From Ilyonectria destructans (taxonomy: Eukaryota; Ascomycota; Sordariomycetes; Hypocreales; Nectriaceae): a stretch of DNA of 64,000 nt. A program made the position numbers and the translations under genes. The notes under the pieces were generated by a model. It saw nothing but the letters and a program-made list of their open reading frames with translations, did no database searches and was not told the origin of the DNA. The DNA lies in NCBI GenBank assembly GCA_020740775.1, contig JAHEWK010000012.1:558001-622000 (forward strand). Reading direction: 5' to 3'. Shown piece after piece: positions 22,201 through 35,070 of the stretch (positions within the stretch are counted from its first letter, which is position 1; every line of letters begins with the position of its first letter).

Positions 22201-25200
22201 GTCCCATCGTCCAGAGCGTGCATTCGTGCCTATTGCGGCAGGGAACCGACAGGGTCAGGGGCTGGAACTCCTCCATGCGCCCATGCTGCGAGTCGATTGA
22301 CGACGACGACGATGGAGCTCCTCATGGTCAGAGGATCGATCCGTAAGCTGCAGAGAAACCGTTGCGAAATGTGGCTGGATGGATCGCCTGGTATTGGGCA
22401 TTGAGGTGGACGACGTCGAGGGGCTGCAACCTGGCGATCCATGCTCCATGCAAGCCCAAAAGATGGAGGGTGCACATGTCTCAATATTCGTATCCGCGCA
22501 CGCATCAAGTGCGGGAGCCTCATCATCAACGACATGGTCGATGTAACTCCAAGACCAAGCACCACAGGCACCGCAAGCACCTAACTGGAAAACTGGCATC
22601 ATGCAGTAATATTCCCCGAGTCTCGTTTGTTTCCCCAACTGGGCGCATCATCATGTGCCCCTCCACCTCCAACCCCTTCGTTCCCCTCAATTCCCACTTG
22701 CACTCCGCTTCTCAGGTTCTGGGCTGGGCTGCAGATCGCGCATCATGGGGTCTGTGGTCGTCTCCTGTTTTTCTCAGCTTGGCTCGGTCAGTCAGTCCGT
22801 CAGTAAGTCAGTCACCTTGCTGGGCCAGCCAGTTCCCGGAACGGTACGTACCGACCTCCGGGACCGGCCCCACTTGAAATTTTCAGAACAAGGAAAAAAA
22901 ACTTCACGTCCGCCGCTCATTCCAAATGCTCAAATTCATGCCGGTCCCACGGTTCTCCACCGCTAGAAACGGTACGACGGTACGCGCTTCTTACGTCTGA
23001 CGTCTGACTGACAGGACCTTGGCCGGTGGTAGACCCAGTCACGAGTCACCTGGCAGTCAGGAGCCCGTGCCTAGTCGCTTGTTCCCTGAATCCCTGCATC
23101 AGGTGGGGCTTTGCATCGAGAAACAAGACCTCAGGACCTGAAAAATTTTCCAGTTTCTCAAAAGAGTGCCCTCCCTGGCCGCCGGCTCATCGTGGCTGGT
23201 TGCCTGGGTTTGGGCACGTCCTTGGCTTCTTCTCTCGTTGGCTCCATCTGGCTCCATCTGGCTCCATCCAGCTGGAAACGGAAAGCTTGGTCTGAAAGCT
23301 CTGAAAGTACTCAAAGTGCTACTGCGTAGTACGTACTCAAAGCACTCATTACACACCCTCCGGCCTCGCCCAGTTGGCCGGCGGCCTTTCATCCTGGGAA
23401 AATCTCTGAATGCGACCCCTGCTGGTCTCTTTGGTATCTGTTTTTGGTATGTTGGATCGTTTGAAGCTGAACGGGCCGTCTTGGTCCTCGAGCGTCTAGA
23501 CGTGCCTTGATCTTTTGTCGAGTTTGAGGGTCCCAGGTACCTGGGTTGCGGCCCACGTGGATCTCATCGCACGCCCCCATCGCGCCTTTGCAGCATCCAA
23601 ACCATGGCGCGTGCTTCAACCAGTCGACAATACAGATCCGATCCGTTACGATGCGACCATTGTGAGACATAAGTCATCCATCGACAATGCGACAGTCGAG
23701 GCATTTCTGTCTTATTACCTAAGTTGATGCCAACCAACGTATTATGTTAATGTGTTGACCCAGCATCAGAAGCATCAGATGTCAGGCAACAGATGTTCTG
23801 ATTCCACTGGCAACATGGGATGGAAATCTCCAATTCCCTTGTTAGTTTCAACACGTGCCTTCTCGTCTGGGCTCTCTTGGGTAGCTCTGCGGTTTGTAGG
23901 TCAGCACACCAGTCCCAGCTAATATGCCATGCATAGATGGAATGCGCCAAGGTGTGCCCGTGTAAGTCGTGCCATCGACCTACCCTGTGGTGCTGGGTTG
24001 GTTTACATCACCACTACGACTTCCTTCCCTATGACATCAGTATCAACGCCACCTCTAAATCCATGCTATTACAGTCTCTATAACAGTTCAGACGGTCTGA
24101 ATCCCTCCATGGGGCAACTTTCTAGAACTTTTGCCAATTTTGCCACCTCGCCGATCCAGATCCAACCGCGATCCGCTCTACGCCATCAGGTTCATATCAC
24201 GTTGTTCTACTCAAGCTTCCTTCTTTACGCGCCCCGCGAATCTCGAGAAGGTGGGTACAAAGAAGCTAGGGTACTCCCTTACCCGAGACTCTCAGCCAGA
24301 TCATCATTCCATCGTGAAAAATGGGTTTTCAAAGTCGATACGGTTGAAGGTGGATCCCCGCCACCCGGCTTCTCACGCACACCCTCAACACCACGCACGC
24401 CCACCGTTCACTCTCGGAACCGATCGCGACCTGGGCAAAGTACCTAGAGCCGAGCCGCCCTGCACCGCGCACGCCGTGGCCGCGCCGCCTCCTCGGCAGA
24501 AACCGAGTCAAGTGAGCCTCATGGCTGCGGCTCTCTCAGGGTGTGCCAGAACCCTGGCTGTCCGGCACGGTCTAATACGTAACAAATTGACCCTGTGTGC
24601 CTGAAGATCCCGGCATCGCGAACCACCGGCGGCAGCTCTTACCCAAACGATCGGCGGTCTGCCACCACGAGCCACATCTCATCTCGGTCGGGAACTACCA
24701 GCTCAGCCCTGTCGCGGCGTTGTCATGGTGGTCTGCCAGTTCTGGACGTCTGGTGCCAATAGCCCAACACGCCCTAGGCCTGGCCCGTCCGCCCTCGCAG
24801 TTTGCGAAACCGTCCTCCCGTGGTGCAATCACGGCTTAAATCTGCGCAACGTGGGCCAGGGCCAGTGTCCAATCCCAACCACGTTCCTGTTTCCGGATGG
24901 CTGGCCTCTGTAACGAGCTGTGTCGGGCAAGAGACCTGAGACCCAAGCGAGGTAACTTGGTCAGAAACGCCATCGATATTGTTGCTTCCGTCACCTTCCG
25001 AAGAACACATTATACAAAGTTAGCTGGACAGCTTTCGACACACGACGCGGTCCGTTCGCCACTATTACACACGCGGTACGTACTGCAGCGTCGTACAGAG
25101 GGTGTCGGTTTATGAATCGTCCATTTTTTCTCCGTTGCAGCAGCTGGTGCGCGGGTCTAACGCCATCTTTTGAGCCGCATCACGGCCGGTGCGCGGGCCA

Positions 25201-28200
25201 CCTTTACGCTATAATTATCACATAGAATCCTCTTTGCCAGGAGTTATCAATCAGAGGCTGGTAAAGCCTTTGGAGCTTGGTGGGCTTGATCCATTCCGCC
25301 CACAGCAATCCCACGGGCGTAGCATCCAGATCACGATCCCAAGTCGAGCGGTGAATGTGGGTGTGAAAAAGCGAGTCTCCATGAGACATCGGCGATTATG
25401 CTTAAGACCTTGGCAATCATACGGATGCCCAGTTCGACCAACCCCTCGGCCAAAGCCTCCGACTCAACCCGCGTCGACTTACAAAGGTTGAACCAAGCCG
25501 TTATGCAAGCTTCGGGATGGCCCACATCAACCCGACTGCTAGCACATCGTTATGCATGCTTCCCGCTGGAAGATCGACGGCCAAGCGGTGCAGCTTGATA
25601 ACCTAATTGCTGAATGACTCCTCGGCGGAACGTCTAACATGGCCTGAGCCCATCATGATCTCGACCGTCGCGGTGCGCGTGTGGGTCAAACTGACCAGCC
25701 GACAGTCTCGGAATGCGGCGCCGAGCCGGCCAAAACCACGTCGGAACAACGTCCCTCGCTTGTTATTGCCGCCGCAGCTGTTTCCGGGGCCACCGCACTA
25801 GGAATGGCGACACGAACACCTCGCCGGCGTCGGGTGTCGTACGAATCGAGTCAATCGACACCGGTCCTTGGCGGGTCATGGACGGATCACCATCCTGGCG
25901 GTTAACTAACGCTCTATGCCGACCAGGCCCGTCCATAACGGTGCGTCATGTGCTCAGGCTTTCCTTGATAGGTTCCGCTCATGTCATTGTGCGACCATGG
26001 CGGCGACGCCCGTGCGTATGACATGTTCTTGGCACCATCCAGACAGACCATTGCGGAAGACCTGTCATATGGTCCAACGTCCATCGCCAATTTTGCCTTA
26101 AAACCGAAAGACTGCCAGCGGCCATCTCGAACGTGCTCGGTGTAATGTGTCAAAAGATCCACGCGCTGCAGTCAACGTTGATGCCTTCTCGCCTGTGTCG
26201 GAGATGCCAGCTCCTATCACGTCGTCTACCCCGGCAGTTGGCTGCGACGTTCATGTGAGGTAGAAAGCCCACTCCAGTTGCGACGTTGTTCGGTGGCCCC
26301 TTTGCCCCGGCCCTGGCTGAGGGGCACCGCTTCTTTTCCAGAGCTCCAGTGTGTTCTATCGAGCGGATACCGCAAGGGTGTCACGAACGCAAGCTGGGGT
26401 GTTTCCTAGGATCGCTCTGGAGCTCCAATATGCGAGTTTCGAGTACGTCGCGTGACTGCATAATTGCTCATGGCCCTGAATCACCCATTTATTTGACCAT
26501 GGACTGTACAATGAAGGCCGATGACATGCAGACACGATAACCGAAATTGTCAGTTTTCGGCTGTTCCGAATTCTCAGCCCAAGTGAATCCATCTGGGCAG
26601 CAGTCAGGGATTTGGCATCGGCCCCGCCGTTACATGAGGATCTCCCCGTCACCAGATCCACAACCCAACTTTTCATCGCCACGTAGTCGAATCACGAGAA
26701 CCCCGTTGCTAGGAGTCAGCATTGCTCAGGAAAAGGAATACTTCCTGGTGGATGTGACTGGTGTCGCGGGAAGATCTAAGGTACCGACTATTCTCTGCGG
26801 GGGTTACGAGCCGTCCGGATCTAAAACCTGGAGTAATGTGGCAGGTTTTCTGGGGAAAGATAAGGACAATCAGAAACGGTAACTGGTGCTCGGAGGATTA
26901 GGGAATAGGCGTTGTAAGCTGGCAAGTGCACATGGAGTACATGTGTGATCTTGAGAGCACGGTTTTGGGATGAAGGTGTACCCATGGCTCACAATGGGTT
27001 TTCCTGGGGCAAATCCTAATTTACGAAATTGACAACACGAATTCTCCGATAGAATGGATGGTGGTATTTCAATGTTCAACGTAAATAATATTTGGTGAAG
27101 CCTTGGTTGTCGTGATCTGTTGTGTAGGGTATTCGTAGCGCTCACAGTGTTATCCAAACATGGACAGAATAAGAACTCGCTAGGTTCTTGACGTTATGTT
27201 TTGATGGGTCCCTCTAATTTATCGAATTAGAGGAGGAAAGGAACATTTGGTCCGTTTCTGTGTATGGAGCCATGTATGTGGGCGTGGCTGCACGCGAAGC
27301 CCTCGACGTGAAAGAGATCTGGAAGATTGCGTACTAATAAGGCTTGTAGTATCTCTACAGACGAAATATATTATATTAATAAAGGCACACAGTCCGTGCT
27401 GGCCCTGAAGAACTAGGTTCAAAGGTGTTAATTGAGTAGGCAGAATTCGCATCGTCGCTACCTGAACATAAGGCACAATGAAATACGGTCTAATAATCAC
27501 GATGCCTTGGTTTAATTAAAAAAGGCGTAGAGGATCGAGGAATAACTTGGCTACTGCAACGTATGCCGTAAAGTTGAGAGGTGAGGGGCTTCCCTCAAAG
27601 TTGGTTAACACGGTATGGAGGGTAGAAGAAGCTCAATCGTCCAACATCCCCAGTGTTGCCTATGCCGTGCAGCAGCGACCAATAGGATTACAAACGGGGC
27701 CCAGAAGTACTTTTTGCTTTTCAAGGCCTGCCTAAAGTATGCCGAGTATATTTAAGAAGTACGACCAGTGCAAGACACTCGAGCAACGTCGGAACAGGTT
27801 GCCAATAATCAACACTCCAACATAAGACCACTCTTGGATGACTAGCCTGGTATAGGGCCCTCCCCAAGCCGGCTGGGTTTGCTGACGTCGATGATAGGAA
27901 CTTGGTGCAGCCTCATTGTTGTCTGCTTCCGATGCTAATAGAGGGCTATACACAAGGGAACACGGCTGTAGGGTTTGGAATACGGCCAGATATGTATTTG
28001 CAAGCAACAGGTGCAGTCAATATATGGATGCGTTATTAGTATGAACCGCGGTATGCTAGCTGCCTCGCCTTCTGAGTCCTGGGCGATGATCTCGACTGTG
28101 AAATTTCCCGTTGACGCGGATCCAAACTCCGAACCCTCCACCCCAGGATGCGTTAAGCAGATCCTAACTCTCACACCCGGTCCCGCTAAGAACCGGCCTC

Positions 28201-29160
28201 GTACCCCTGTGTAGTGGTAACGAGATTTGTCCGTCACAATGTTCTGCTGTTGAATCATTGAGCCACGCCATTCCTAAGAAGGCATCGCGAGAACGAAAGC
28301 TGAACACCCTGGGGCTGAATTACCTAGGGGCGAACAAACCTTCGATTCAGCTGGGTTGTTATTTCCTTCAATTGAATGGAGGGATTGCTGTCGCCTACAT
28401 GAATCACATTCCAGCCTCGCGTACGGAGTAATCACTGAAAACGCCTCCTGAGGGTGTAGTGGAAGGGATCGGCAATCACAACCAAGGCACAGGCGGCGTG
28501 GCGTATCAGTAGATCAGAACGCCCAAACTGGACTACAGCTGCTTGCCGATTCAAGACTAATGGAATTTCTCTGGAGGGAACGTGAAGTGCGCTTTCTAAA
28601 ACATAGACTGAGGGAAGGCTCCAGAAACGGTAAATCAACTCAACATCAAGCGCCACCTAACCGTAAATGGCTTATAGTGGTGTGTGAGTGATGCTATCTC
28701 AGCACGGACCGGGATGTCGCAGTGGCTAACTGAGCCAGTTCAGCTCTTGCAACCAGGGCCTAGAATGCCAATATTTTCAGCTCGACTGAGACAACGCTGT
28801 TAGTGACGTGACACAGCCAATACAATATGGTGGGTGGCGCAAAGGCGAGTCGCATAATTATACGGAAGCTGGCTGCCACTAGTTCACGTAGGTCACACGA
28901 TAATGAGTTTTTCTTTTTCCCAGGTAAGGCTTTGGCCATGGTTCAGAAGAGGCGCGTTGTAGCTATGCCAGATGCGATAGCTTCCAAATAGCGCGGGTTG
29001 CCTCATCCCATAGGGTAGTATTGGTGGGATGGTGTTCAAGATATGAGTCGTCACACTCTAATATTAATAAGGGGACACCGTTCCGGCACGTTGGCAGTAC
29101 ATTTCTCTAAAGAACCTAATCATTAATTTAAGCCTATGTCTAAGCGTATATACCATCATA
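19240..29160. other. Gene desert, about 9.9 kb
   Basis: Beyond the arrestin promoter (first few hundred bases) I find no gene. Open frames are short, overlap on all strands and lack domains or splice logic. Simple features are a GGGAAG-type purine run at 20535-20575, a 10-bp tandem GCTCCATCTG (three copies, 23241-23270), and repeated GTCAGTC words near 22785-22815. From about 26 kb the sequence becomes AT-richer. A minus-strand frame at 27935-28258 (107 codons) has somewhat protein-like composition but no recognisable family. No terminal repeats or RNA genes were seen. Confidence 0.5.
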
Positions 29161-31441
29161 ATGTCGAACCCAAATCCCGATCTGTACATCAACCCCGACT
29201 ACATCTACAAGGGTGGCTGGACGAACTGGAATGGCGATGTGACTACCGGAGGGAAACTCACCGTTTCAAAGAAAGGCGCTGAGCTACTTATGGTATTTAT
29301 CGGCATTTTCTTCGTGTTCATGGAAGCTGGCCTATGGTCGCTCATTTCCTTTGGCCTATTCCTCTGGCGCAGGTCTCAGAGCTTGGAGCAGGTCGGAAGC
29401 GGAAGTTCTTCTGCGGTGAGGAGCCTGGACCGTGACGCTCTCTGGCATCTGCAGCAGGCAACGCTCCGTAATGGAGGAGATGATCGAGCGGTCGGAATCA
29501 CATACATCTCATTGTGGCTCAACTATGGATGGAAGAGCTTCGACGTCATATTACGCACCTGGCCGACTATATTCCTGGCGCTTACATCATTTGACATTTT
29601 TCTTATCGCATTGCCGTTCATTGCCGCGTACTTGATGCTTGACAGTCAAGGAGTTGAAGTCCTGATTCATAGTCCCCAATGCGGATATTGGCAAGCGTCC
29701 TTTAGTGACGACTTGGTTGTCGCCTCCACGGACATTGCGAACCGTACTCTGGAGGCTGTCCAATACGCCGACACTTGCTACGAGAGCAATTCTCCGTCCG
29801 AACTCTGCGACAACTACCTCGTGAAGCGGAATTTAGAGTGGACTGGGTGGCATAACACAGAGTGCCCATTTGAAGACGGGATGTGCCTTGATAACGATAC
29901 GTTCCCCGCCTTTCAGATGGAGACGATGCTTCTAGACTCGCACGAGCACTTTGGCATGAACTCGCCCAAACAAGGCAGGTTTGCTCTGCAAAGAACCACG
30001 ACATGTGCACCACTTAACGTGAAAGACTGGTCCTTGGTAAAAGGGGGTACCATTGAAGGAGAGAACATCACCAAAGTCTACTTTGGTGCGACGTCCTCAG
30101 ATGACTATACTTTTGGCGTCAGCAATCTGCAATTACTAGCCGGTCCAGATTATAATCTTGCGTAAGGTTTAGTTTCTAGATAATTTCCACCGGCTAATTC
30201 CTTATAGAGCTTACGTTTCCTATGCTTATAATGAGTCTGTTGGGACCTTTGTCCCCATTAAGCAGCTGCGTCGCACTGATGGCGATGTCTCTGTTATAAT
30301 CCTGAACAACAATCGGATTCCTGTCGCTGGAATTAATGGACCTTGCCGTGATCCTTTCTTTTCTGCAACTGACCGCCAAACCGAGACTTTCCCGGACTGG
30401 TATCTACCTGATAATCCAATTACCGCCATCGGTTGTGTCGACCAATATGCATTCCACAACCCAGTCACCCGTCAGTGGAGTAACCAAACAGGGATGTTGC
30501 TGCTCGGTACCGACCTCACCAAGGAGTCGGGACTCGGGCCGAGGCAGGTTGCTGCGATGAATACACTGCTCTGGGCTCTCGGACAAGTTGGTGCTATGGG
30601 TAGAGTTGTTGAAACGATCGGATCAGATGCACTTAGAGCGAAGAAATATCCAGGGGTGTTTGACGGATATCAAAACCCACTTCCCAACGACCAGTGGAAA
30701 AATGAAGTTGGCTACTGGTTCAACACCCAGTTGGCGGCTCTTCAGCTGCAGTTTATACGCATTGCTACAGGCCCGCAGGACACAAGAGGCATGACCAATA
30801 TTTTACCCGTCTCGGCACAAGGATCAGAACACGACTATGAGGCATTGATATGCAATTCGCAAAAGATCCAAAATAACGGATTCAAAAACTTCTATAGGAC
30901 CGGCTTCATTTCTCTGGCTGTAATCGGAGTACTCATGATCATTGCGCCGTGGATTCTCATAAAGTGTGTGGTTTTCTGGGGGCGTCGTGGAAAGAATGCG
31001 TTCGCGTTGGAGTGGATTTCATACGGACATATGCAGTTGTTACGAATGGCCAACGAGGGAGTCAAGGTTGAGGATTGGGAGGGGTGTGACAGCGACATAC
31101 CCTTGTTACCGTTGGAACGCAATATTGCAACTCTTGAGATAAAAACATCGACTAATGGGAAACCGCATCCAAAATTGAGGGAGCCTCAGAAGGAAACAAA
31201 TGGTGCGACGGGGTCAGGCGGAGAGCCAGCTGCAGACGAGGCTGCTGGAGGCGGAGAGCGTCCGAACAGTATAGATGCTACAAGGCCAAGGGTTGGGCAA
31301 ACGGAATATTTTGCGATGGGAGCCTTGGATAGGCAGAACTTGAACAGGCAGAACGGGGTTGGCGCAATACCGTTAAGGGCAAATACGTCACCAGACGCAG
31401 GAGCCCTGGGTAATCGAACAAGCAGGGAAGCGATCTGGTAG
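29161..31441 (+). CDS. Large fungal membrane protein with three TM helices, function unknown
   Basis: Two exons, 29161-30161 and 30208-31441, give 744 residues. The 46-nt intron has donor gtaagg, branch gctaat and acceptor ttatag. The start MSNPNPDLYINPDY precedes a first helix at about residues 40-70 (LLMVFIGIFFVFMEAGLWSL) and a second at about 133-160. A long loop of about 400 residues follows, with cysteines and N-glycosylation sequons (NRT, NDT, NIT, NES, NQT), probably extracellular. A third helix lies at about 565-590, followed by a hydrophilic cytosolic tail. I recall similar proteins in Sordariomycetes, generally uncharacterised and variably present. The stop is 61 bases from the stop of the convergent NIS1-type gene. 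Confidence 0.8.
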
Positions 31442-31502
31442 AAGAATGATAGTCTTTGTGGGAAATTTAGCAGTCTGGTTATCTTGCATCTCTTTAATTA
31501 TA

Positions 31503-31971
31503 TTACAAGCTCGACTTATACTTCTTGCTTGTCTTATCCCCAAATGTCACGGTGACATTATAGTCATTTAGCACACCAGACTCCGCAGCGCCAATCACAG
31601 TAAATAGCGAAGCCGACACGACACCTTTGCCTTTTGGTGTCGATTTAGGAATAGTGATGGTCTTGTTGAAGTTGCGCAGCTGGTTGGACTCATCTACACC
31701 CGCGTTAGCATGTATTTGATTGTGGAGCCGCATCTTACATACCAGGTCCGAGATAGAACGAGTCGGCCACTGTGCCTAGGGATCCGGGGAACCCCTTGCC
31801 TGTGGCATAACCGAACGCGATGGCGACGTCATAGGAACTCTGAATCCAGTTGGAACTGAGGATAATGACATTGAAGGTGTCGCCTGGCTTGATGGTCGAG
31901 GGAACGGATATGCCGTTGATGTGTGCCTGAGCAGTACTGAGAAGGGCGGCGATAGCGAAAGAGAAGCGCAT
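31503..31971 (-). CDS. NIS1-type secreted effector candidate
   Basis: Exons 31971-31743 and 31693-31503 encode 139 residues. The 49-nt intron is canonical (gtatgt, tgctaac, gtgtag). A signal peptide (MRFSFAIAALLSTAQA) is followed by HINGISVPSTIKPGDTFNV, then SYDVAIAFGYA, FPGSLGTVADSFYLGP and, near the end, DYNVTVTFGDKTS. This all-beta pattern matches the NIS1 (necrosis-inducing secreted protein 1) family. Members are widespread in filamentous fungi and, in Colletotrichum and Magnaporthe, dampen plant pattern-triggered immunity by acting on receptor-associated kinases. The mature protein has no cysteine. The copy looks intact. A role in this organism is inference; saprotrophs also carry members. 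Confidence 0.75.
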
Positions 31972-33016
31972 TTTGTGGAGAATTGGAAGTATGAAAGGTT
32001 TGAGATGGGCAATTACCGGTTTACTGTAGTATTCGGAAAGGGTTTCTTAGTGATTTCAGGGAAGCATTCTCGGACAGTCGCCATTTATACACCTTACCGC
32101 TCTATTATGTGCTCTCTACGCATCCCGGCTAAAGAATCTATTTTCAGATATCCCGCGAAGCTATGGCCTGCGCGACCTCGTATTTCCCTCTCACAAGGCA
32201 CTCTTTAAGACAACTCGTCACTCAGGGACTCACTAGCGTTGCCGATTGCCGTTTCTCAGCTGGCGCGTCCCCGGTATTGGTCCTCGTGCACGAGGCTCGA
32301 AAGCCATGGCGTCGCTGTTGTTCAATAAGAAGGTAGTATTGTCAGCGCGGGGGGCTGTCGCGGTGGTCATTCGTCCTTTTAATAGCCCGCGGGCGATAAA
32401 TGCTCCGGTTGTCCAGGTCATGGGTAAACTCCGCAAGCGCTGGCCCCTTTCGGGACTAAAGAGCTGTGAATCATGATTAATTTGAACCGTATTTACTGGT
32501 TTAGTGTCAAGTGTTCTCGTGACCGTGAATGATGCCTTATTGCGCTTTATGGCGGCAATAGGCGGGAGGATGCGAATTGTCGGTAGCGCCGTAAGGGATG
32601 AGGAACGAGTGGGACGGTGACATGTAAGTGGCGAAGGAATATAGCACACCCTCGCTGATGTGAGCTTCTAGACCTTCCAGTGCAGCGGCTCTAGTGTCCC
32701 CACATACTATAAAGCCTCGACTGAGCTGAACGAGTCGGAGCTAGGATATTCCTGGCAGTGGTAACCCCATGCGCCTACGTCCCAGGCCCTCTGGCTGCAA
32801 GCAATCTCCCTGGCATAGATGCTTGCTGGTGTGTTGGTGTAACTCACGAGTGAGAGATAATAATCAAAAGCAATTAGGGATTCACGTACAGATGCATAAA
32901 ACAAATGGGTATATTTGGTATTAATGGGTTCGGCTCATTATAGCCAGCACAACCCTGAAACTGGCGCCTCACCTGAGCCTTGAAGAATATAGGCCCTTTC
33001 CGATGACTCGCATAGC
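31972..33016. other. Intergenic: NIS1-type promoter, then no gene
   Basis: The first few hundred bases upstream of the NIS1-type ATG should hold its promoter. The rest shows only a 138-codon minus-strand frame (32233-32649) with no domain or splice structure. Confidence 0.45.
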
Positions 33017-33134
33017 ACATACGACCATATCTGCCTGAAAGCTCGGGATCCCGTCCGATCTCCACCGATAACCCAGCAAGAGTTGGATTAGTAGCTAGGT
33101 CGGTGACGACTAGCGAATCCCCAATGTTGTATGT
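33017..33134 (+). rRNA. 5S rRNA gene (divergent, possibly a relic)
   Basis: The sequence starts ACATACGACCATA and ends TTGTATGT, so helix I can form. It keeps the segments CTCGGGATCCCGTCCG, TTAGTAG and GGTCGGTGACGAC, then AGCGAATCCC, in the order and spacing of ascomycete 5S rRNA (about 118 nt). A pol III stop follows immediately. Compared with the Sordariomycete consensus as I remember it, helix II/III positions (CTGCCTGAAAG; CCACCGATAACCCAGCAAGAG) carry several substitutions, many of them transitions, so it may be a variant or decaying copy. Dispersed single 5S genes are normal in these fungi. It lies 106 bases from the stop codon of the Zn2Cys6 gene on the opposite strand. Confidence 0.75.
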
Positions 33135-33146
33135 CTTTCTTTTTGC
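33135..33146 (+). terminator. Pol III terminator of the 5S gene
   Basis: CTTTCTTTTTGC follows the 5S 3' end directly and is the same 12-mer found behind both tRNA genes. Confidence 0.7.
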
Positions 33147-33240
33147 TGGTTTGGCAATGGGTGCCCAAGACATTGGACAACGGGTATTTTGAGGAGCTTG
33201 TAGTATGGCCTGGATACAGCGTTTCATACTTAGTTGACGT

Positions 33241-35070
33241 TCACATGAATGATATCATGACCTCGTGCTCCTGCATCACTTCATGCAAGGTCCATGGGCT
33301 AATGGCCTCTTTAGGCTTACTCCAGATTCGTTCGAGCAACAAAAGGGCTTGCCTCATGCTACCCAGGCGAGTGTACTCGAAGACTGTCTTGAGTCTGCCC
33401 TTGATAGCATCCTGTGACGCGGGATCGCGCGTGCAGCAGCCAATAATCGTGAGCGGCCAGCAAAGGCTGGAATTAACCCTGGCCGAGTCGGGTAACTGAT
33501 CCAATATCGACATCGCTTCCTGAACCGCATGGCTGATGAGCATGGTTTGCATGCTGTTGCTTTCCCCAGAGGGCGGTTTATCCACGCTTGTCCATAGGTA
33601 CAAGAGCACCGCTTGCTTGAATATAAGGCTTGCGAGCAAAAGCTCCTGATCCACAAACGAGGCCGGGAAGAAGCATTGTGCCTGTGTCTGCAGTGACCCA
33701 AACATGATGATGTTATCGGCAAATGTCGGTTTGACTTGTCCTTTCAGATTCCCCATGATTCCTTGTCTTAATTGATGGATTTGTAGTATAATTAAGAGGA
33801 GTTCAATCCAACAACCAGAGAGTTGGCCGACGTATTGCTCATCGGCGAGCTGTCTTGCCGCCCGTTCGATTTCGGGATGGAAAACAAGCGACGAGCCGCG
33901 CTTCGGGTGGACTGAGATCAGGTTCAAGGCTGTAATATTGATATATGACTCGACCATGAAGTTGCGTAAATCGATGGATAGTTCCGGTGGTGGATCTGCA
34001 AGCATTCTGGCAAGCAATAACTGTGCCACGGTGAGATGATCGAGAATAATGCCATCGCCATCTGGTCTAGTAACCTGTTGAAACTGTTAGACTTCCTCGG
34101 GTTTTCTTAGTCCAGGATGTGAATTCTTGCGAACCTGAGTTAGACAAATGATGAGACTTCCAGTAGTAAGAGTGACCAAGTTGTTGTTCTTTTCGACAAG
34201 ATGCCTCTTGAGCATGTCCTTGAATAGCTGCAATGAGTCGGCGTAGTAGCGCTGTGCGAAATTGTTGTCGAAAAGCCGTTTGTCGGAGGCTTGTTGAAGT
34301 ATTGCGCTCTGGGCTAATAGAAGATGCAAAATGAGTGGGTTCGACAAGGCCAAAGGGACAAGCATGTCAATAAAAGGATTGACATCTGCAGCGCCATTTC
34401 CCATGCTAGGAGCGATGTAGGAGTGATAGTAGTTGAATAGACTGGCGCGATGATGGTCATACTGAGAAAGCGTTCCGGCGAATTTGCATAAATCATCGTT
34501 TTGTGGTGATGCGCCTCTTGTAGAGGAATTAGGGGAGCTATTGGACGAGGCTTTCGGGCTGATGTCGAACGTGGCACTTACGACACTGGCGCTCCTTGAC
34601 AGATTATTTCCGTCATATGGATAAAATATTTCGGGGGTTGATGGAGAAAAGCTGGAAGACGAGATTGCGGAGGATGAACTCGAAGGGCAAGGTGAGAAGG
34701 TTGGACGAGGGTGAGGGGTGCTTGGTGGAGACGATGTCGAGCTGTCGGCATCTTGATGATGTTGATGGCTGTGTACTCTGGTAGAGCCCAACTCTGTGGA
34801 ATTGCTCGAAGCTGCTTCGAGGGATGTTGTTGATGGTTGCTGTCTTGATATTGCCTTTGCCGGCATCGCGGCTGGGGCGAGTCTCTGTGCTTTGGCGAGC
34901 ATGCTCGGAAGAGCAGGCCAATTGCATTCTAGCAAATTCTGCCGACAACCGCTGCAAATTGGCTTTCTCTCGTCGCATTTCTTCTTGCGGCGCCGACAGG
35001 TGAAGCACCCAGTCCGACTGCGGGACATGGTGGTTTCGCGGGTGCGGGTTGGTTTGTTCATTCCGCTCAT
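33241..35070 (-). CDS. Zn2Cys6 (GAL4-type) transcription factor
   Basis: Exons 35070-34135 and 34074-33241 encode 589 residues. The 60-nt intron has donor gttcgc, branch gtctaac and acceptor caacag. Residues 22-49 are a binuclear zinc cluster with Cys22, 25, 32, 39, 42 and 49 (CFTCRRRKKKCDERKPICSGC), which binds CGG triplets. A Ser/Pro/Gln-rich linker (about 75-175) precedes a helical regulatory region of the Fungal_trans_2 kind (about 195-580). Met15 could be an alternative start, still upstream of the zinc cluster. A nuclear pathway-specific regulator is expected, but nothing in the sequence names its targets. The neighbouring NIS1-type and membrane-protein genes are candidates only by position. 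Confidence 0.88.
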
